Positions 48,767 through 58,221 of a DNA stretch of 64,000 nt are shown here, in pieces. The DNA lies in contig JACQFZ010000020.1 in NCBI GenBank assembly GCA_016199745.1, forward strand, positions 1 through 64,000, written 5' to 3'. Both the position numbers and the translations under genes were made by a program. The notes beneath the pieces are model-generated. The model saw nothing but the letters and a program-made list of their open reading frames with translations, made no database searches and had not been told where the DNA came from. The stretch is from Gammaproteobacteria bacterium. GTDB taxonomy: Bacteria > Pseudomonadota > Gammaproteobacteria > Acidiferrobacterales > Sulfurifustaceae. How positions within the stretch are numbered: the stretch's first letter is position 1; every line of letters begins with the position of its first letter.

Positions 48767-48901
48767 ATGCAACGCACTTATCAACCCAGCGTCCGCAAAC
48801 GCAAGCGTACCCACGGCTTCCGCGCCCGCATGCGCACTGCCGGTGGCCGCAACGTTATCAACAGGCGTCGCGCCAAGGGCCGCGCTCGACTGAGCGCCTA
48901 G
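48767..48901 (+). CDS. rpmH: Ribosomal protein L34
   Basis: A 44-residue basic protein: [18 protein letters not shown]... ending in AKGRARLSA, a near-standard L34. GAGAGAAC lies ahead of the ATG. It is the first gene of rpmH-rnpA-yidD-yidC, 4 bases before the rnpA start used here. Confidence 0.97.
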   Translation: MQRTYQPSVRKRKRTHGFRARMRTAGGRNVINRRRAKGRARLSA

Positions 48902-48905
48902 TCGT

Positions 48906-49280
48906 TTGCGGCGCGCGCCCGCAGCGCCCGCGTTGGGCCTGCCGCGCAGCCGCCGACTGCGCCGATCGGTAGAATTCCAGGCGACCGCGCGCAACGGTTT
49001 CAAAGGCCGTGATGCGCTTTTTATCGTTACCGCCGCACCCAACGACAACGGACCTCGCATCGGTGTAGCCGTTTCTCGGCGAGTCTCCACCAAGGCGGTA
49101 ACGCGCAATCGGATCAAACGCCAGATCAAGGAATCCTTCCGTTTACATCAACAGGTACTCCCGCGTTTTGATATCGTCGTCGTTGCGCAAACGGCGGCAG
49201 CGGCTACCGCTAACGTTGAGCTTGCGCGCTCCCTACATTCCCACTGGCAACGGTTAATACGCAGATGCGCCGCTTCTTGA
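48906..49280 (+). CDS. rnpA: Ribonuclease P protein component
   Basis: The frame gives 124 residues from a TTG at 48906; conserved sequence starts about residue 12 (LPRSRRLRRSVEFQATARNG), so a TTG at 48933 is an alternative start. The RNase P signature AVSRRVSTKAVTRNRIKRQIKESFR (about 54-78) is complete. With the M1 RNA it processes tRNA 5' ends. It overlaps yidD by 16 bases, as usual. Confidence 0.93.
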   Translation: MRRAPAAPALGLPRSRRLRRSVEFQATARNGFKGRDALFIVTAAPNDNGPRIGVAVSRRVSTKAVTRNRIKRQIKESFRLHQQVLPRFDIVVVAQTAAAATANVELARSLHSHWQRLIRRCAAS

Positions 49281-49504
49281 TCGGGCTTATTAAGCTTTAC
49301 CGTTACTTGCTGAGCCCATTGCTCGGCCGCCATTGCCGTTTTCATCCGACGTGCTCGGCATACGCCATTGAAGCCATCGACACTCATGGCGCGTTGCGCG
49401 GCAGCGGATATACCCTGTGGCGCTTAGCGCGCTGCCATCCCGGACACTCCGGCGGCCTCGACCCTGTTCCGCCGCCCAAACAATCGACACCAAACTATGG
49501 ATAA
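49265..49504 (+). CDS. yidD: Membrane protein insertion efficiency factor YidD
   Basis: A 79-residue protein with the family motif YRYLLSPLLGRHCRFHPTCS then AYAIEAIDTHGALRGSG. An amphipathic helix at the start lies on the inner membrane. It assists YidC insertion. It overlaps both rnpA and yidC. Confidence 0.95.
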   Translation: MRRFLIGLIKLYRYLLSPLLGRHCRFHPTCSAYAIEAIDTHGALRGSGYTLWRLARCHPGHSGGLDPVPPPKQSTPNYG

Positions 49505-51128
49505 TTTCCGTCTCGCTCTATTTCTCGCACTGGCTGTTATCTTGGGATTGCTTTGGCAGGCCTGGCAACAAGAACATCCGTCAGCTCCACCGGTCGCCAC
49601 GTCGACCGCGACCAGCGTTTCCGATGCCACTATTCCTAGCGCGCCGACCACGGCCGCTGCACCCGCTGCTGCTGCACCCAAGGTAGAAGAGTTGTTGCAC
49701 GGCCAACGGATCGAAGTTGTCACCGACATGGTTCGGGCAGAGATCGATACTCACGGCGGTGATCTACGCCAGCTTTTGTTGCTAAAGCATCCGGTATCGG
49801 TCGATAAGCCCCACGAACCGTTTGCGCTATTGCAAGAAACGCCGTCGCAGGAAATGTTCATCGCCCAATCTGGATTGATTGGCCGCAGCGAGGACTATCC
49901 GACCCATAAGACGTCGTTCACCGCTGAAGCTACCAATTACACACTCGCGGCGGATCAAAATGAGTTACGCGTGCCGTTGTCATGGCGCGGCGCTGACGGC
50001 GTGCAGTACAGCAAGGGTTATGTGTTCCACCGCGGAAGTTATGTCGTCGATGTTGAGTTCGTCGTCCATAACACGACCAAGAAAGAATGGGCTGGTTTCT
50101 TCTATGGCCAGTTCGAGCGCGCCCATGTGGATCAACGGGGAATGTTCTCGTTGCCGATTTACGTCGGCGGTGCGATCTACACGCCCGAGAACAAGTATCA
50201 GAAAATTCCGTTCGCCGACATGGCGTCCAAACCGCTGAAGCGCGAATCCATCGACGGCTGGGTCGCAATGCTGCAGCATTATTTCGTCGGCGCTTGGATT
50301 GCCGGACCGACCGATCGCAATGAGCTCTACAGCGCGGTACTGCCGAATCAGAACCATGCCATCGGCTTAAAGAATCTCACACCGACCCAAGTCGCACCCG
50401 GCCAGACCGGCAAGTTACACGCCCGTCTTTATGTGGGTCCAAAAGCGCAGGATCAGCTGAAGGATGTCGCACCCGGCCTTCAGCTCACCGTGGATTACGG
50501 TTGGTTAACGATCATCTCGGCGCCGCTTTTCTGGTTGCTCAAGTGGATTCATCACTGGATCGGCAATTGGGGTTGGTCGATCATTTTGCTGACGATAACG
50601 ATCAAGCTCGCGTTCTATCCGCTATCGGCGACAAGCTACAAATCGATGGCGCAGATGAAGAAACTGCAGCCGAAGATGCAGAGCCTGAAGGAGCGTCACG
50701 GCGACGATCGTCAGAAATACAGTCAGGCGATGATGGAGCTTTATAAGACCGAGAAGATCAATCCGCTCGGTGGTTGTTTGCCCATCGTGATTCAGATCCC
50801 GGTGTTCCTTGCGCTCTATTGGGTACTGCTCGAAAGCGTCGAGATGCGACACGCGCCGTTCGTGTTATGGGTGCGCGATCTATCGAGTCCGGACCCGTAT
50901 TTTGTGTTGCCGATTCTCATGGGCATCACTATGTATGCGCAGCAGTTGCTCAATCCGCAACCGCCCGACGCCATGCAGCGCCGCGTCTTCATGATCATGC
51001 CGATTGCGTTCACGGCGATGTTCTTGTTCTTCCCCGCCGGCTTAGTGCTGTACTGGGCGGTGAACAATCTTCTATCGATCTTGCAGCAGTGGCGCATCAA
51101 CTCCGTGATCGGCGCCAAGAACAGCTGA
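49497..51128 (+). CDS. yidC: Membrane protein insertase YidC
   Basis: The 543-residue insertase has an N-terminal signal-anchor helix (about 5-20), an Ala/Pro-rich linker, the large periplasmic beta domain (about 65-335), then the conserved helical core (about 345-535): [55 protein letters not shown] and [20 protein letters not shown]. It inserts and folds inner-membrane proteins, with or without Sec. It is followed 10 bases later by mnmE. Confidence 0.96.
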   Translation: MDNFRLALFLALAVILGLLWQAWQQEHPSAPPVATSTATSVSDATIPSAPTTAAAPAAAAPKVEELLHGQRIEVVTDMVRAEIDTHGGDLRQLLLLKHPVSVDKPHEPFALLQETPSQEMFIAQSGLIGRSEDYPTHKTSFTAEATNYTLAADQNELRVPLSWRGADGVQYSKGYVFHRGSYVVDVEFVVHNTTKKEWAGFFYGQFERAHVDQRGMFSLPIYVGGAIYTPENKYQKIPFADMASKPLKRESIDGWVAMLQHYFVGAWIAGPTDRNELYSAVLPNQNHAIGLKNLTPTQVAPGQTGKLHARLYVGPKAQDQLKDVAPGLQLTVDYGWLTIISAPLFWLLKWIHHWIGNWGWSIILLTITIKLAFYPLSATSYKSMAQMKKLQPKMQSLKERHGDDRQKYSQAMMELYKTEKINPLGGCLPIVIQIPVFLALYWVLLESVEMRHAPFVLWVRDLSSPDPYFVLPILMGITMYAQQLLNPQPPDAMQRRVFMIMPIAFTAMFLFFPAGLVLYWAVNNLLSILQQWRINSVIGAKNS

Positions 51129-51138
51129 CGCAACTCGT

Positions 51139-52488
51139 GTGAGCGCCACCGCAACCATCGTCGCCCTGGCCACTCCGCCGGGGTTCGGTGGAATCGCGGT
51201 GGTACGCGTCTCCGGCCCGGCGACGCGTACGCTCACGCAATCCTTGCTCAACGAATTGCCACCGCCGCGGCAAGCACTCACCCGATCGTTTCGCGGCGCC
51301 GACGGCGTTGTACTCGACCAAGGGCTAGCGCTGTTTTTCCCAGCGCCGCATTCGTTCACCGGTGAAGACGTCCTCGAGCTTCATGCTCACGGCGCGCCGG
51401 TGGTCGTCGATATGTTGCTCCAGCGATTGCTGGTACTGGGCGCACGACTGGCACGGCCGGGCGAATTTTCCGAACGCGCATTTCTCAACGGCAAGATGGA
51501 CTTGGCACAAGCGGAGGCGGTCGCCGATCTGATCAGTGCCGGTTCGGAAACCGCGGCCCGCGCCGCATTGCGTTCACTTCAAGGCGAGTTTTCGCGCCGC
51601 GTGCGCGCGCGCGTCGAGCAACTCACTCGGTTGCGCATGTATGTCGAGGCGGCGATCGATTTTCCCGAAGAAGAGATCGATTTTCTCGCCGACGCGCGCA
51701 TCGTCGCCGAGCTGATAATGGTCGAAGACGGCTTGACCGAGCTGCTGCAGGCAACACAACAAGGGACATTACTGCATGACGGTATGACAGTGGTGCTTGC
51801 CGGAGCGCCAAATGCCGGCAAATCGTCATTGCTAAATGCATTGGCGGAACAGGAAACGGCGATCGTCAGCTCCATCCCCGGCACTACGCGCGACGTGCTG
51901 CGCGAACGCATTCATATCGACGGTATGCCGCTGCATGTCGTCGACACCGCCGGGTTGCGCGCAACCGACGATGAAATCGAAAACGAAGGTATCCGCCGGG
52001 CACGCGCACAAATGGAACGTGCCGATCGTATTTTATTGTTGGTCGACGATGCTGCCGGCGACACAAAAGCGCTCGACGAAGCGCAACAACGATTGCCACC
52101 GCACATTCCACGCACACTCATCCGCAATAAGATCGACCTTTCGCATCGAGCCGCCGGCGTCGTTGAAGCGTCCACCGGCAGCGAGATTGCGTTGTCGACA
52201 AAAACCGGCGCCGGCCTCGATACGCTACGTGCACATCTCAAGGCGGTCATGGGCTACCAAAGTGCCGGCGAGGGCACATTCATCGCCCGCCGCCGACATC
52301 TCGACGCGGTTGAACGCGCCTTAGTTCATGTTACTCAAGGCCGCACCGCGCTGACCGAGGCGCGCGCCGGCGAGCTTCTCGCCGAAGAGCTACGGCAAGC
52401 GCAACAAGCGCTTGGCGAGATCACCGGCGAATTTACCAGTGATGACTTACTCGGCCGAATTTTTTCCAGTTTCTGCATCGGCAAGTAG
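51139..52488 (+). CDS. mnmE: tRNA modification GTPase MnmE
   Basis: The 449-residue GTPase starts at GTG. It has an N-terminal THF-binding domain (1-120, [22 protein letters not shown]), a helical domain, an inserted G domain with [14 protein letters not shown] (about 219), GTTRD, DTAGLR and NKID, and the C-terminal catalytic FCIGK (Cys near the end). With MnmG it makes cmnm5U34 in tRNA. mnmG lies 7.8 kb away, beyond an insertion, instead of next door. Confidence 0.96.
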   Translation: MSATATIVALATPPGFGGIAVVRVSGPATRTLTQSLLNELPPPRQALTRSFRGADGVVLDQGLALFFPAPHSFTGEDVLELHAHGAPVVVDMLLQRLLVLGARLARPGEFSERAFLNGKMDLAQAEAVADLISAGSETAARAALRSLQGEFSRRVRARVEQLTRLRMYVEAAIDFPEEEIDFLADARIVAELIMVEDGLTELLQATQQGTLLHDGMTVVLAGAPNAGKSSLLNALAEQETAIVSSIPGTTRDVLRERIHIDGMPLHVVDTAGLRATDDEIENEGIRRARAQMERADRILLLVDDAAGDTKALDEAQQRLPPHIPRTLIRNKIDLSHRAAGVVEASTGSEIALSTKTGAGLDTLRAHLKAVMGYQSAGEGTFIARRRHLDAVERALVHVTQGRTALTEARAGELLAEELRQAQQALGEITGEFTSDDLLGRIFSSFCIGK

Positions 52489-52709
52489 TGATATTCGGAT
52501 GTAACGCGGAAGCGCGTCGAGATTATTCAATCAGCCGATAACAAGACATTTTGTATTTTTATCGATGTTGTTACCGCCATCGCCAGCATCCATCAAGCAA
52601 TCGGCGGCGGCGACCGCAAAAAGTAAATCGAAGTAACACACCCCGGCGGTCCTTGGCACCGTCTATAATGGCGGGGCTTTTTAAGACGCCGACGCGTAGA
52701 GGAATTAAT

Positions 52710-52874
52710 GTGAAAGTACGTGAGTTGAAAATCCTGGTAGAAAAGTTAGATGACGACGCGGAAGTCATAATTACGATGAACAGTGACGGCGGCGCTGCCT
52801 ATATGACGCAATCCGCGTCGCCGACGGACGAAGGCGACCTAGCGATCGACATTATTCACTATTGTCGCGACTGA
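52710..52874 (+). CDS. Unknown small acidic protein (54 residues)
   Basis: The product starts at GTG 52710 with AGAGGA at 52698-52703: KVRELKILVEKLDDDAEVII, then SDGGAAYMTQSASPTDEGDLAID, ending HYCRD. Acidic, no membrane helix. No family recognised. It is followed by a hairpin at 52927. The 220 bases between mnmE and this gene hold nothing else I recognise. Confidence 0.55.
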   Translation: MKVRELKILVEKLDDDAEVIITMNSDGGAAYMTQSASPTDEGDLAIDIIHYCRD

Positions 52875-52926
52875 AAGAGCAGCGCACCGCCAGCATCTGC
52901 ATGATTATTGAAGTAGCGCCTGATTT

Positions 52927-52953
52927 ATGCCCCGTCGTCTGACGACAGGGCAT
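52927..52953 (+). terminator. Rho-independent terminator after the small gene
   Basis: ATGCCC(C)GTCGT (52927-52938), 3-base loop, ACGAC(A)GGGCAT (52942-52953): 11 pairs with one internal mismatch, followed by TTCCTTT. Confidence 0.7.
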
Positions 52954-53264
52954 TTCCTTTGCCGGCCGTAGCAAATAGCCGCCATGCGTAATTAGTTCGA
53001 TGCACAAATGCCAGCATCACGGTAGCCGCCGAAAGTGGTGTCGACGCACTTTATTAGTCCTTGCGTAACACAGTTCCCGCATCAGAAAATACGATGGCAG
53101 TGCCATTTACCTAACCGAAGTTCACGTATTGGTGAACACCGGATGAGGTTTAGAACGTCGGCGCATTTCGCCGGATGATCGGGCGCTGCTTGCAAGGCCG
53201 TGCGAAAAGTTCGCAGGTAGAATTGCGCTAACGTAACAAAAAATCGGCTATCAGGGAGGAAGTC
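52954..53264. other. Non-coding region with no recognised element
   Basis: Between the terminator and the next small ORF. I see no ORF of note, no tRNA and no repeat array. It presumably holds the promoter for the Hcp module. Confidence 0.5.
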
Positions 53265-53372
53265 ATGGTACGCCGCATTAAAACTGTCTTACCCCACCTA
53301 GCCCGCACTCTCAGCACTTCCTCGGATACGCCCGCTTGCGTTCAAACAATGCGGCGCATGATCCGTTCATAA
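53265..53372 (+). CDS. Possible 35-residue leader-like ORF
   Basis: ATG 53265 is preceded by a strong GGGAGGA ribosome site. The product begins MVRRIKTVLPHLARTLSTSS and ends MRRMIRS; it is basic, with no known family. It ends 38 bases before the Hcp-like gene on the same strand. It could be a leader peptide or chance. Confidence 0.4.
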   Translation: MVRRIKTVLPHLARTLSTSSDTPACVQTMRRMIRS

Positions 53373-53410
53373 GTCGCCGTCTTAAACAAATAATTAAAGG
53401 GAGTTGATCC

Positions 53411-54289
53411 GTGTCCGCATTCCTAAGCTACGAAGGCATTAAAGGCGAATCCTCCGACAAAGGTCACAAAGAGTGGATCGACGTTGAAACCTGGAAATGG
53501 GGCACCCACCGTCAAATCACTTCCGCCAGTTCTACGCAGGGCGACCGCGAATCGAGTAATGCGCGAATCGTCGACTTGATCATCACCAAAAAGATGGACA
53601 GCGCCACGCCGAAACTGTTTTTAGAATCGTGCTGCGGCACCGGCAAGACCGTTGTACTGCGCTTAACGAAGACCGGCAGCGGCGACGGCGCCGACGTGTT
53701 TATGGAATACACGCTGAAGAACGCCCTAATTAGCGAATATAAAGTGGGTGGAAGTCGGCGGCTCTTTGCCGGAAGACCGCAGGAAATCATTACCATCAGT
53801 TTTGTCGATCTTGAAACGCGATACACGTGTGTGTTTGGTCTGAGCGGCCCCCTACGGCCTGATTTTATCAGGTGCGAACGATTCGACATCGGCGTGATTC
53901 AGGGGGGAATGAAAACGGATTTATTAAAAATCGGTGGAATGCCGCCCACACTGCTGGATCATTGGATTTTTTATGTCGATGTGCCTAAGTGCTTTGTGAA
54001 ACTCGATGTGCGAAAAAAGAACTTCAGACTCAATGACAAACTTGTCGAAACTACGGAAATGGACTGGACCACTAAGGAGCTTAAAAAAGGTGTCATTTGG
54101 CCAACCCCCGAAATTAAATTCCTTAACCGGTTCGTGATGGTGACCGAATATATTTACGGTCCGAAACCCGGTGACGATTCTTGTAAAGGAAAAGAGAATT
54201 GGAATGGTTATTTGCACGAAGAAAACCCAGAGAACTTTGCACAGAAGGTCAAAGACTGGCTTTCGTTTAGTTGGATGTTTTCCAAATGA
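53411..54289 (+). CDS. Hcp-like type VI secretion protein with long C-terminal extension (candidate effector)
   Basis: GTG start with GGGAG 9 bases upstream; 292 residues. Residues 1 to about 155 have the Hcp tube-protein pattern: FLSYEGIKGESSDKGHKEWI, ARIVDLIITKKMDSATPKLF, VFMEYTLKNALISEYKVGG and PQEIITISFVDLE. Plain Hcp is about 160-170 residues, so the remaining ~135 residues are an extension. I recognise no toxin motif in it (contains ENWNGYLHEENPENFAQKV). Extended Hcp proteins are known to carry fused effectors. The stop overlaps the next gene (ATGA). No other type VI genes are in the window. Confidence 0.75.
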   Translation: MSAFLSYEGIKGESSDKGHKEWIDVETWKWGTHRQITSASSTQGDRESSNARIVDLIITKKMDSATPKLFLESCCGTGKTVVLRLTKTGSGDGADVFMEYTLKNALISEYKVGGSRRLFAGRPQEIITISFVDLETRYTCVFGLSGPLRPDFIRCERFDIGVIQGGMKTDLLKIGGMPPTLLDHWIFYVDVPKCFVKLDVRKKNFRLNDKLVETTEMDWTTKELKKGVIWPTPEIKFLNRFVMVTEYIYGPKPGDDSCKGKENWNGYLHEENPENFAQKVKDWLSFSWMFSK

Positions 54290-54804
54290 GTAAAACTAAA
54301 ATGTTCAAATCGGTCGCCGTCGTGCTCGCGGCGCTGCTAAGCGTCTGCTTAATTTCGTCTTGCAGTGTTGAAGCTAAATTAGCGAAGTATCCGGGGCTTA
54401 AAGAAAGAGTCGCCGAGTATTATGCGGCAGAACAGCGTAACGATTGGGAGCAATCATATGTATTACGCACGCCGGCTTTTCAAAAAGAAACGCCAAAGGA
54501 AACGTATATCGCTGTAATGCGTAGAGATACTACCGGATGGAAATTGAAAGGATATGAAATCAATGCGGTGAAAGAAAAAAATGGCGAGGTCGTTTTATTC
54601 ATGACCTTTTACCAGGAAGGGCCGCCGAATAATTTCTACAACGAACTCGCACGCTCAAATATTCCGCCGAATACGCCGCCCATTACAACTCTAGAACTGC
54701 AAAGCGAAAGCAGTTGGGCTCAACTTGATGGTAAGTGGTACGTCCACGTGTCTGGGCAGCGACTACATTTAACATTTGATGGGCCTTTAGGAATCAATTA
54801 TTAA
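54286..54804 (+). CDS. Lipoprotein coupled to the Hcp-like gene (candidate immunity protein, paralogue 1)
   Basis: I start at ATG 54286, which overlaps the previous stop (ATGA). The 172-residue product has a signal peptide and lipobox LISSC (Cys26). The mature part reads VEAKLAKYPGLKERVAEYY ... RNDWEQSY ... TTGWKLKGYEI, ending in a beta segment. It is a paralogue of the next gene. A periplasmic lipid-anchored protein coupled to a secreted Hcp is the usual pattern for immunity proteins, but this is inference. Confidence 0.7.
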   Translation: MSKTKMFKSVAVVLAALLSVCLISSCSVEAKLAKYPGLKERVAEYYAAEQRNDWEQSYVLRTPAFQKETPKETYIAVMRRDTTGWKLKGYEINAVKEKNGEVVLFMTFYQEGPPNNFYNELARSNIPPNTPPITTLELQSESSWAQLDGKWYVHVSGQRLHLTFDGPLGINY

Positions 54805-54834
54805 CACAAACCCGGTCGGCAAACCAAAAATAAA

Positions 54835-55293
54835 ATGTTGAAATTCACCATTACCGCCATTGCGGTACTACTAAGCGCCTGCTTAATTTCCTCTTGCACC
54901 GTTGAGGCTCGATTAGTGAAATATCCGGGACTCAAAGAAAGGGTCGTCGAATATTACACAGCACAACAAAAAAATGACTGGGAGAAGGCATACGCGATGC
55001 ACGCCCCGGAATTTAGGAAAATCAAGTCTAAAGACGAATACACCACGTCAATGAGTAAATACAACATTGGCTGGCGCTTGAAGGAATATGAAATTGAATC
55101 CGTAAAAGAAATTGACGGGAAGGTCGTTTTATCAATGAAATTTGAGAGGGAGGCGCCCATCAGTCACTTTCTCCCTGAAATGTCTGCTAAAGGACTTCCG
55201 CCTAACATACCACCCGTTAAAGATCTTCAAACGAGTAAGATCGTTTGGATTCAAAGTGACGGCGAATGGTATTTCTACACCGCTGTGAATTGA
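54835..55293 (+). CDS. Lipoprotein, tandem paralogue 2
   Basis: The 152-residue lipoprotein (lipobox LISSC, Cys21) is 30 bases after its paralogue. Shared blocks in order: KYPGLKERV-EYY, NDWE--Y, GW-LK-YEI--VKE--G-VV and LPPNIPP / IPPNTPP. The tandem copies suggest duplication with divergence. No function known outside this context. Confidence 0.7.
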   Translation: MLKFTITAIAVLLSACLISSCTVEARLVKYPGLKERVVEYYTAQQKNDWEKAYAMHAPEFRKIKSKDEYTTSMSKYNIGWRLKEYEIESVKEIDGKVVLSMKFEREAPISHFLPEMSAKGLPPNIPPVKDLQTSKIVWIQSDGEWYFYTAVN

Positions 55294-55315
55294 AACAAAT
55301 TTTAAGTGAGTTCAC

Positions 55316-55996
55316 TTATCGGCTTGTTTTAAATTGTGGGACCACTTCTGTGTTACCGATACCGGTATTGGCTCGGGTCATCGATCCCACCCACGCCGAG
55401 AAATCGATGAGGCCCCACGATCCACTGCCGGCGTTTTCCACCAGCATTCGGCTCACGATGTTATTGCTTGACTGATCGCGGAACGCGACGGCGCTATCCG
55501 ATATGCCACCGCCGTCGACCGCCAGGCGGTGCAGAATCCAATAATTTTTTGCTTGGACGATGATCCGCTTAAGACGCGCGCGGTCGGCGCTGGTCACGCG
55601 CCACGGGTCGTCGCACGCCGTGCCGTCGGTTTTCGCACAACGCAGAACTTTGCGGTTAGTGCTGGCGCCATTGCTGCCGCCGAAGGTCAGCGGCCCGCGC
55701 GCGGTGTAATCGCCGGGCTGCAAACAAATCACGACAAAGCCGTCGCCGTTGACATCGCGATCGGGCGATAGCGCGCTCCAGTTGTAGATAGGGCCGGTAC
55801 TCGGCGTGAGGATCTGATCGCACGCACGCGCGGTGTAGGTCGCGACGTCGACGTTACATTGCGGCCCGCCCGCGCGGCATTCATACGCCGCCGAATAGCC
55901 GTTGGCATCCGCCGCGTCGACGGTCCGGCAGAAGGAAATAAGCGTTAGCGCAAAAGCGCAGATAGCTAATCGAGCAACACAATTTTTCGCGTCCAT
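55316..55996 (-). CDS. Exported beta-helix-like protein, possibly truncated
   Basis: The 226-residue protein has a signal peptide (about 1-28, ending VDA|ADA) and a repeat-like segment typical of right-handed beta-helix proteins (YWILHRLAVDGGGISDSAVA, FRDQSSNNIVSRMLVENAGS). The Cys-rich start (YECRAGG..., CNVDVATYTARACDQI) is exported. It ends 22 bases from the converging lipoprotein gene, soon after the repeat part starts. Family members I know are longer, so the 3' end may have been lost. Confidence 0.6.
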   Translation of the reverse strand: MDAKNCVARLAICAFALTLISFCRTVDAADANGYSAAYECRAGGPQCNVDVATYTARACDQILTPSTGPIYNWSALSPDRDVNGDGFVVICLQPGDYTARGPLTFGGSNGASTNRKVLRCAKTDGTACDDPWRVTSADRARLKRIIVQAKNYWILHRLAVDGGGISDSAVAFRDQSSNNIVSRMLVENAGSGSWGLIDFSAWVGSMTRANTGIGNTEVVPQFKTSR

Positions 55997-56241
55997 GGCG
56001 GTTCAAAATTTCCATTTGAAGGGTATTGAAAAGGTAGGAAGAACCCATTAACGCAACACGACGCCGCGATCACCGGCGCGGATGTGCCGATAATGAGGAG
56101 GGAGCTGTGTTAGCAATGCGCAACGCGAAGCGCATTTGCTAATGCAAATGGTCGTTTCGCAAAATGTTTTTGTTGATGAGTGAAGAGGCCGGTGCTTTCG
56201 GACGCGTGGGTGGTTCTACGGGATCACATGCATTGCATCGG

Positions 56242-58221
56242 TCAGCGGACGTGAAATTCGTTTACCGCGCGTTTGAATTCCCGCAAGTCGTCGTTACCGG
56301 CGGTCTTGCCGTAGCGCAACATCAAATAGCGCGCGGTAACCGCATTCAGCGTTTGCCCAAGATCCGGGCGCACGCCGCCGGCGCGCTCGGCAAAATCGGC
56401 CGGTCCTTCATGCGCCGCGCGGGCGATACCGGCACGCGCTAGCTTGCGACAGAAGCGCAGATAAATACGTTGCACGCGATCCGGCGGCGGCAAGCGTCGC
56501 GACCAGGCAGCGTAACCGAGCAACACCGCAAGACAGGTTCCGCCAAGTATCGTCATTACCTGCGTCCAGTCGATGGTTTCAAAGCCGAGTCGACGCAACA
56601 AACTTTCTTGTCGATCCTTTTGATAATCGATCACCCAGCGATACCAGGCGATGTTGGTGTAGTCCCAATACAGACGAACCCGCCGGGCGACGTATTCGAA
56701 CCAAGGTAGCTCGAGCGCTTTAGCTAACAGTGCACTGCCCATGGCGCCCGGCACCAGTCCTTGCGCTTCCAACCGTCGAATTGCATCGAGCCCGAGCTCG
56801 ACCCGCTCCGGTGCCACCGCGGCGGTCGGATCGACCCGTACCCAGCCGCGTTCGGCTAACCACACCTCGGTCCAGGCATGCGCGTCCGACTCACGAACGA
56901 TTAAATAATTGCCCGCCGGGTTTAGTTCGCCCCCTTGATAACCGACCACCACGCGCGCCGGCACCCCGACGGCGCGCATCAGAGTGGCGAATGCACTGGC
57001 GTAGTGTTCGCAAAAGCCGCGACGTGTGTCGAATAAAAATTGATCGACCGGATCGTTGCCGAGTAACGGCGGTGCTAGCGTGTACACGAAATTTTCGCGA
57101 CGAAAATGCATCAACACCGCTCGCACGAGCTCCGCCGGGTCGTGGTATTGGCGGCGCAACTCATCGGCGAACGCACGCACGCGCGGTGATAATCGTGGTA
57201 AGCGCAGCGCTGCCTGCTGTTCCAGCGGTCGCAACTCGCCGGTGCTGTAGCGCGTGCTCGAGGTGAGTGTATAGCTCGTGCGTTCGCGTATCGGCTCGAG
57301 GCTGATTAGCGTCAGCCCCGCGCGCAGCCGGACGTCCTTGCTGGCGACTATCGGCATATCGAGCGCATACAGCCACTCGTTGTTGCTTGGTTCTTGTGTC
57401 ACTCGATATTGCACCGGTGTGCCGAGTGATCGTACTTTTTCCGGTGTCGCGGTCGATGTGCCGCGGCGCCAGCTGCGGCCGTCGGTTTCCCATAACACCA
57501 TTCCGCGCCAATACAGCTCACGCGTTGGCGGCGGTGTGTCGGTTAAAAAATCGACTCGCAGCGCAATTTCACTCGATTGCGTGAGCGCATTGATCGAGCC
57601 CGGACGCATCTCTTCCGACATACCGGTTTGGCCGGCGTGCACTTCGGTCGGCATACCCCACAAGGTACTACCGAGGCGTGGGAACAGTGCATAGAGAATA
57701 AGCAATAGTGGCAACGCTTTTAACATCAGCTCACCGGCCATCCCCAAAGCGACGCGCGCCGTCATCATGTGTTGCAAGCGGATCAACGCAACCAGGCTGG
57801 TGGTAACCGTGCCGATCGCCCACAGTGCGCCGGGTAACGTTTGATCGAACAGAAAGCCGCCGAGGACAACCACGTAAAACAAAAACAACGTGAGCATGGC
57901 GTCGCGCAAGCCGCGCAGCTCGAGCAGCTTCAGGCCCATCAACGCCACTAGCAGCGCTAAACCGGGTCGATAACCCAGTATCGAGCCGTACTCGCGCAGT
58001 AGTGCGTACAGCACCGCCAGCAGCAACAAATAACGTAGCCATCGATTCGGACGAAAAACGTGGAAGCGCTCGATCGAATAACGCCACGCCACCGTCGTTA
58101 CGAATAGTAAGTTGACCCATGTCGGCAGCTCGCGTGCCAGCCAAGCGGTCGCGAGCAGGCCGGTGAACAGCAACCACGCCAGCGCCGGTCGATTGAACTC
58201 GGGTGATTTAGCTTGTGCCAT
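56242..58221 (-). CDS. TgpA-like membrane transglutaminase (DUF3488 + transglutaminase core)
   Basis: I start at ATG 58221 (659 residues). A longer frame to 58305 adds residues overlapping the DUF58 gene. The N-terminus has about six membrane helices (about 15-190). A transglutaminase core follows: RRGFCEHYASAFATLMRAVGVPAR region (catalytic Cys, about 410), SDAHAWTEVWLAERGWVRVDPTAA (His, Asp). One more membrane helix (about 555) and a C-terminal DUF4129-like cytosolic part follow. Substrate unknown. It is last of MoxR-DUF58-TgpA. Confidence 0.88.
   Translation of the reverse strand: MAQAKSPEFNRPALAWLLFTGLLATAWLARELPTWVNLLFVTTVAWRYSIERFHVFRPNRWLRYLLLLAVLYALLREYGSILGYRPGLALLVALMGLKLLELRGLRDAMLTLFLFYVVVLGGFLFDQTLPGALWAIGTVTTSLVALIRLQHMMTARVALGMAGELMLKALPLLLILYALFPRLGSTLWGMPTEVHAGQTGMSEEMRPGSINALTQSSEIALRVDFLTDTPPPTRELYWRGMVLWETDGRSWRRGTSTATPEKVRSLGTPVQYRVTQEPSNNEWLYALDMPIVASKDVRLRAGLTLISLEPIRERTSYTLTSSTRYSTGELRPLEQQAALRLPRLSPRVRAFADELRRQYHDPAELVRAVLMHFRRENFVYTLAPPLLGNDPVDQFLFDTRRGFCEHYASAFATLMRAVGVPARVVVGYQGGELNPAGNYLIVRESDAHAWTEVWLAERGWVRVDPTAAVAPERVELGLDAIRRLEAQGLVPGAMGSALLAKALELPWFEYVARRVRLYWDYTNIAWYRWVIDYQKDRQESLLRRLGFETIDWTQVMTILGGTCLAVLLGYAAWSRRLPPPDRVQRIYLRFCRKLARAGIARAAHEGPADFAERAGGVRPDLGQTLNAVTARYLMLRYGKTAGNDDLREFKRAVNEFHVR

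Noticed and set aside
52664-52669. TATAAT as promoter of the 54-residue gene
   Set aside because: The -10 is perfect but no -35 or TGn extension is found at a usable distance, so I did not list it as a promoter.
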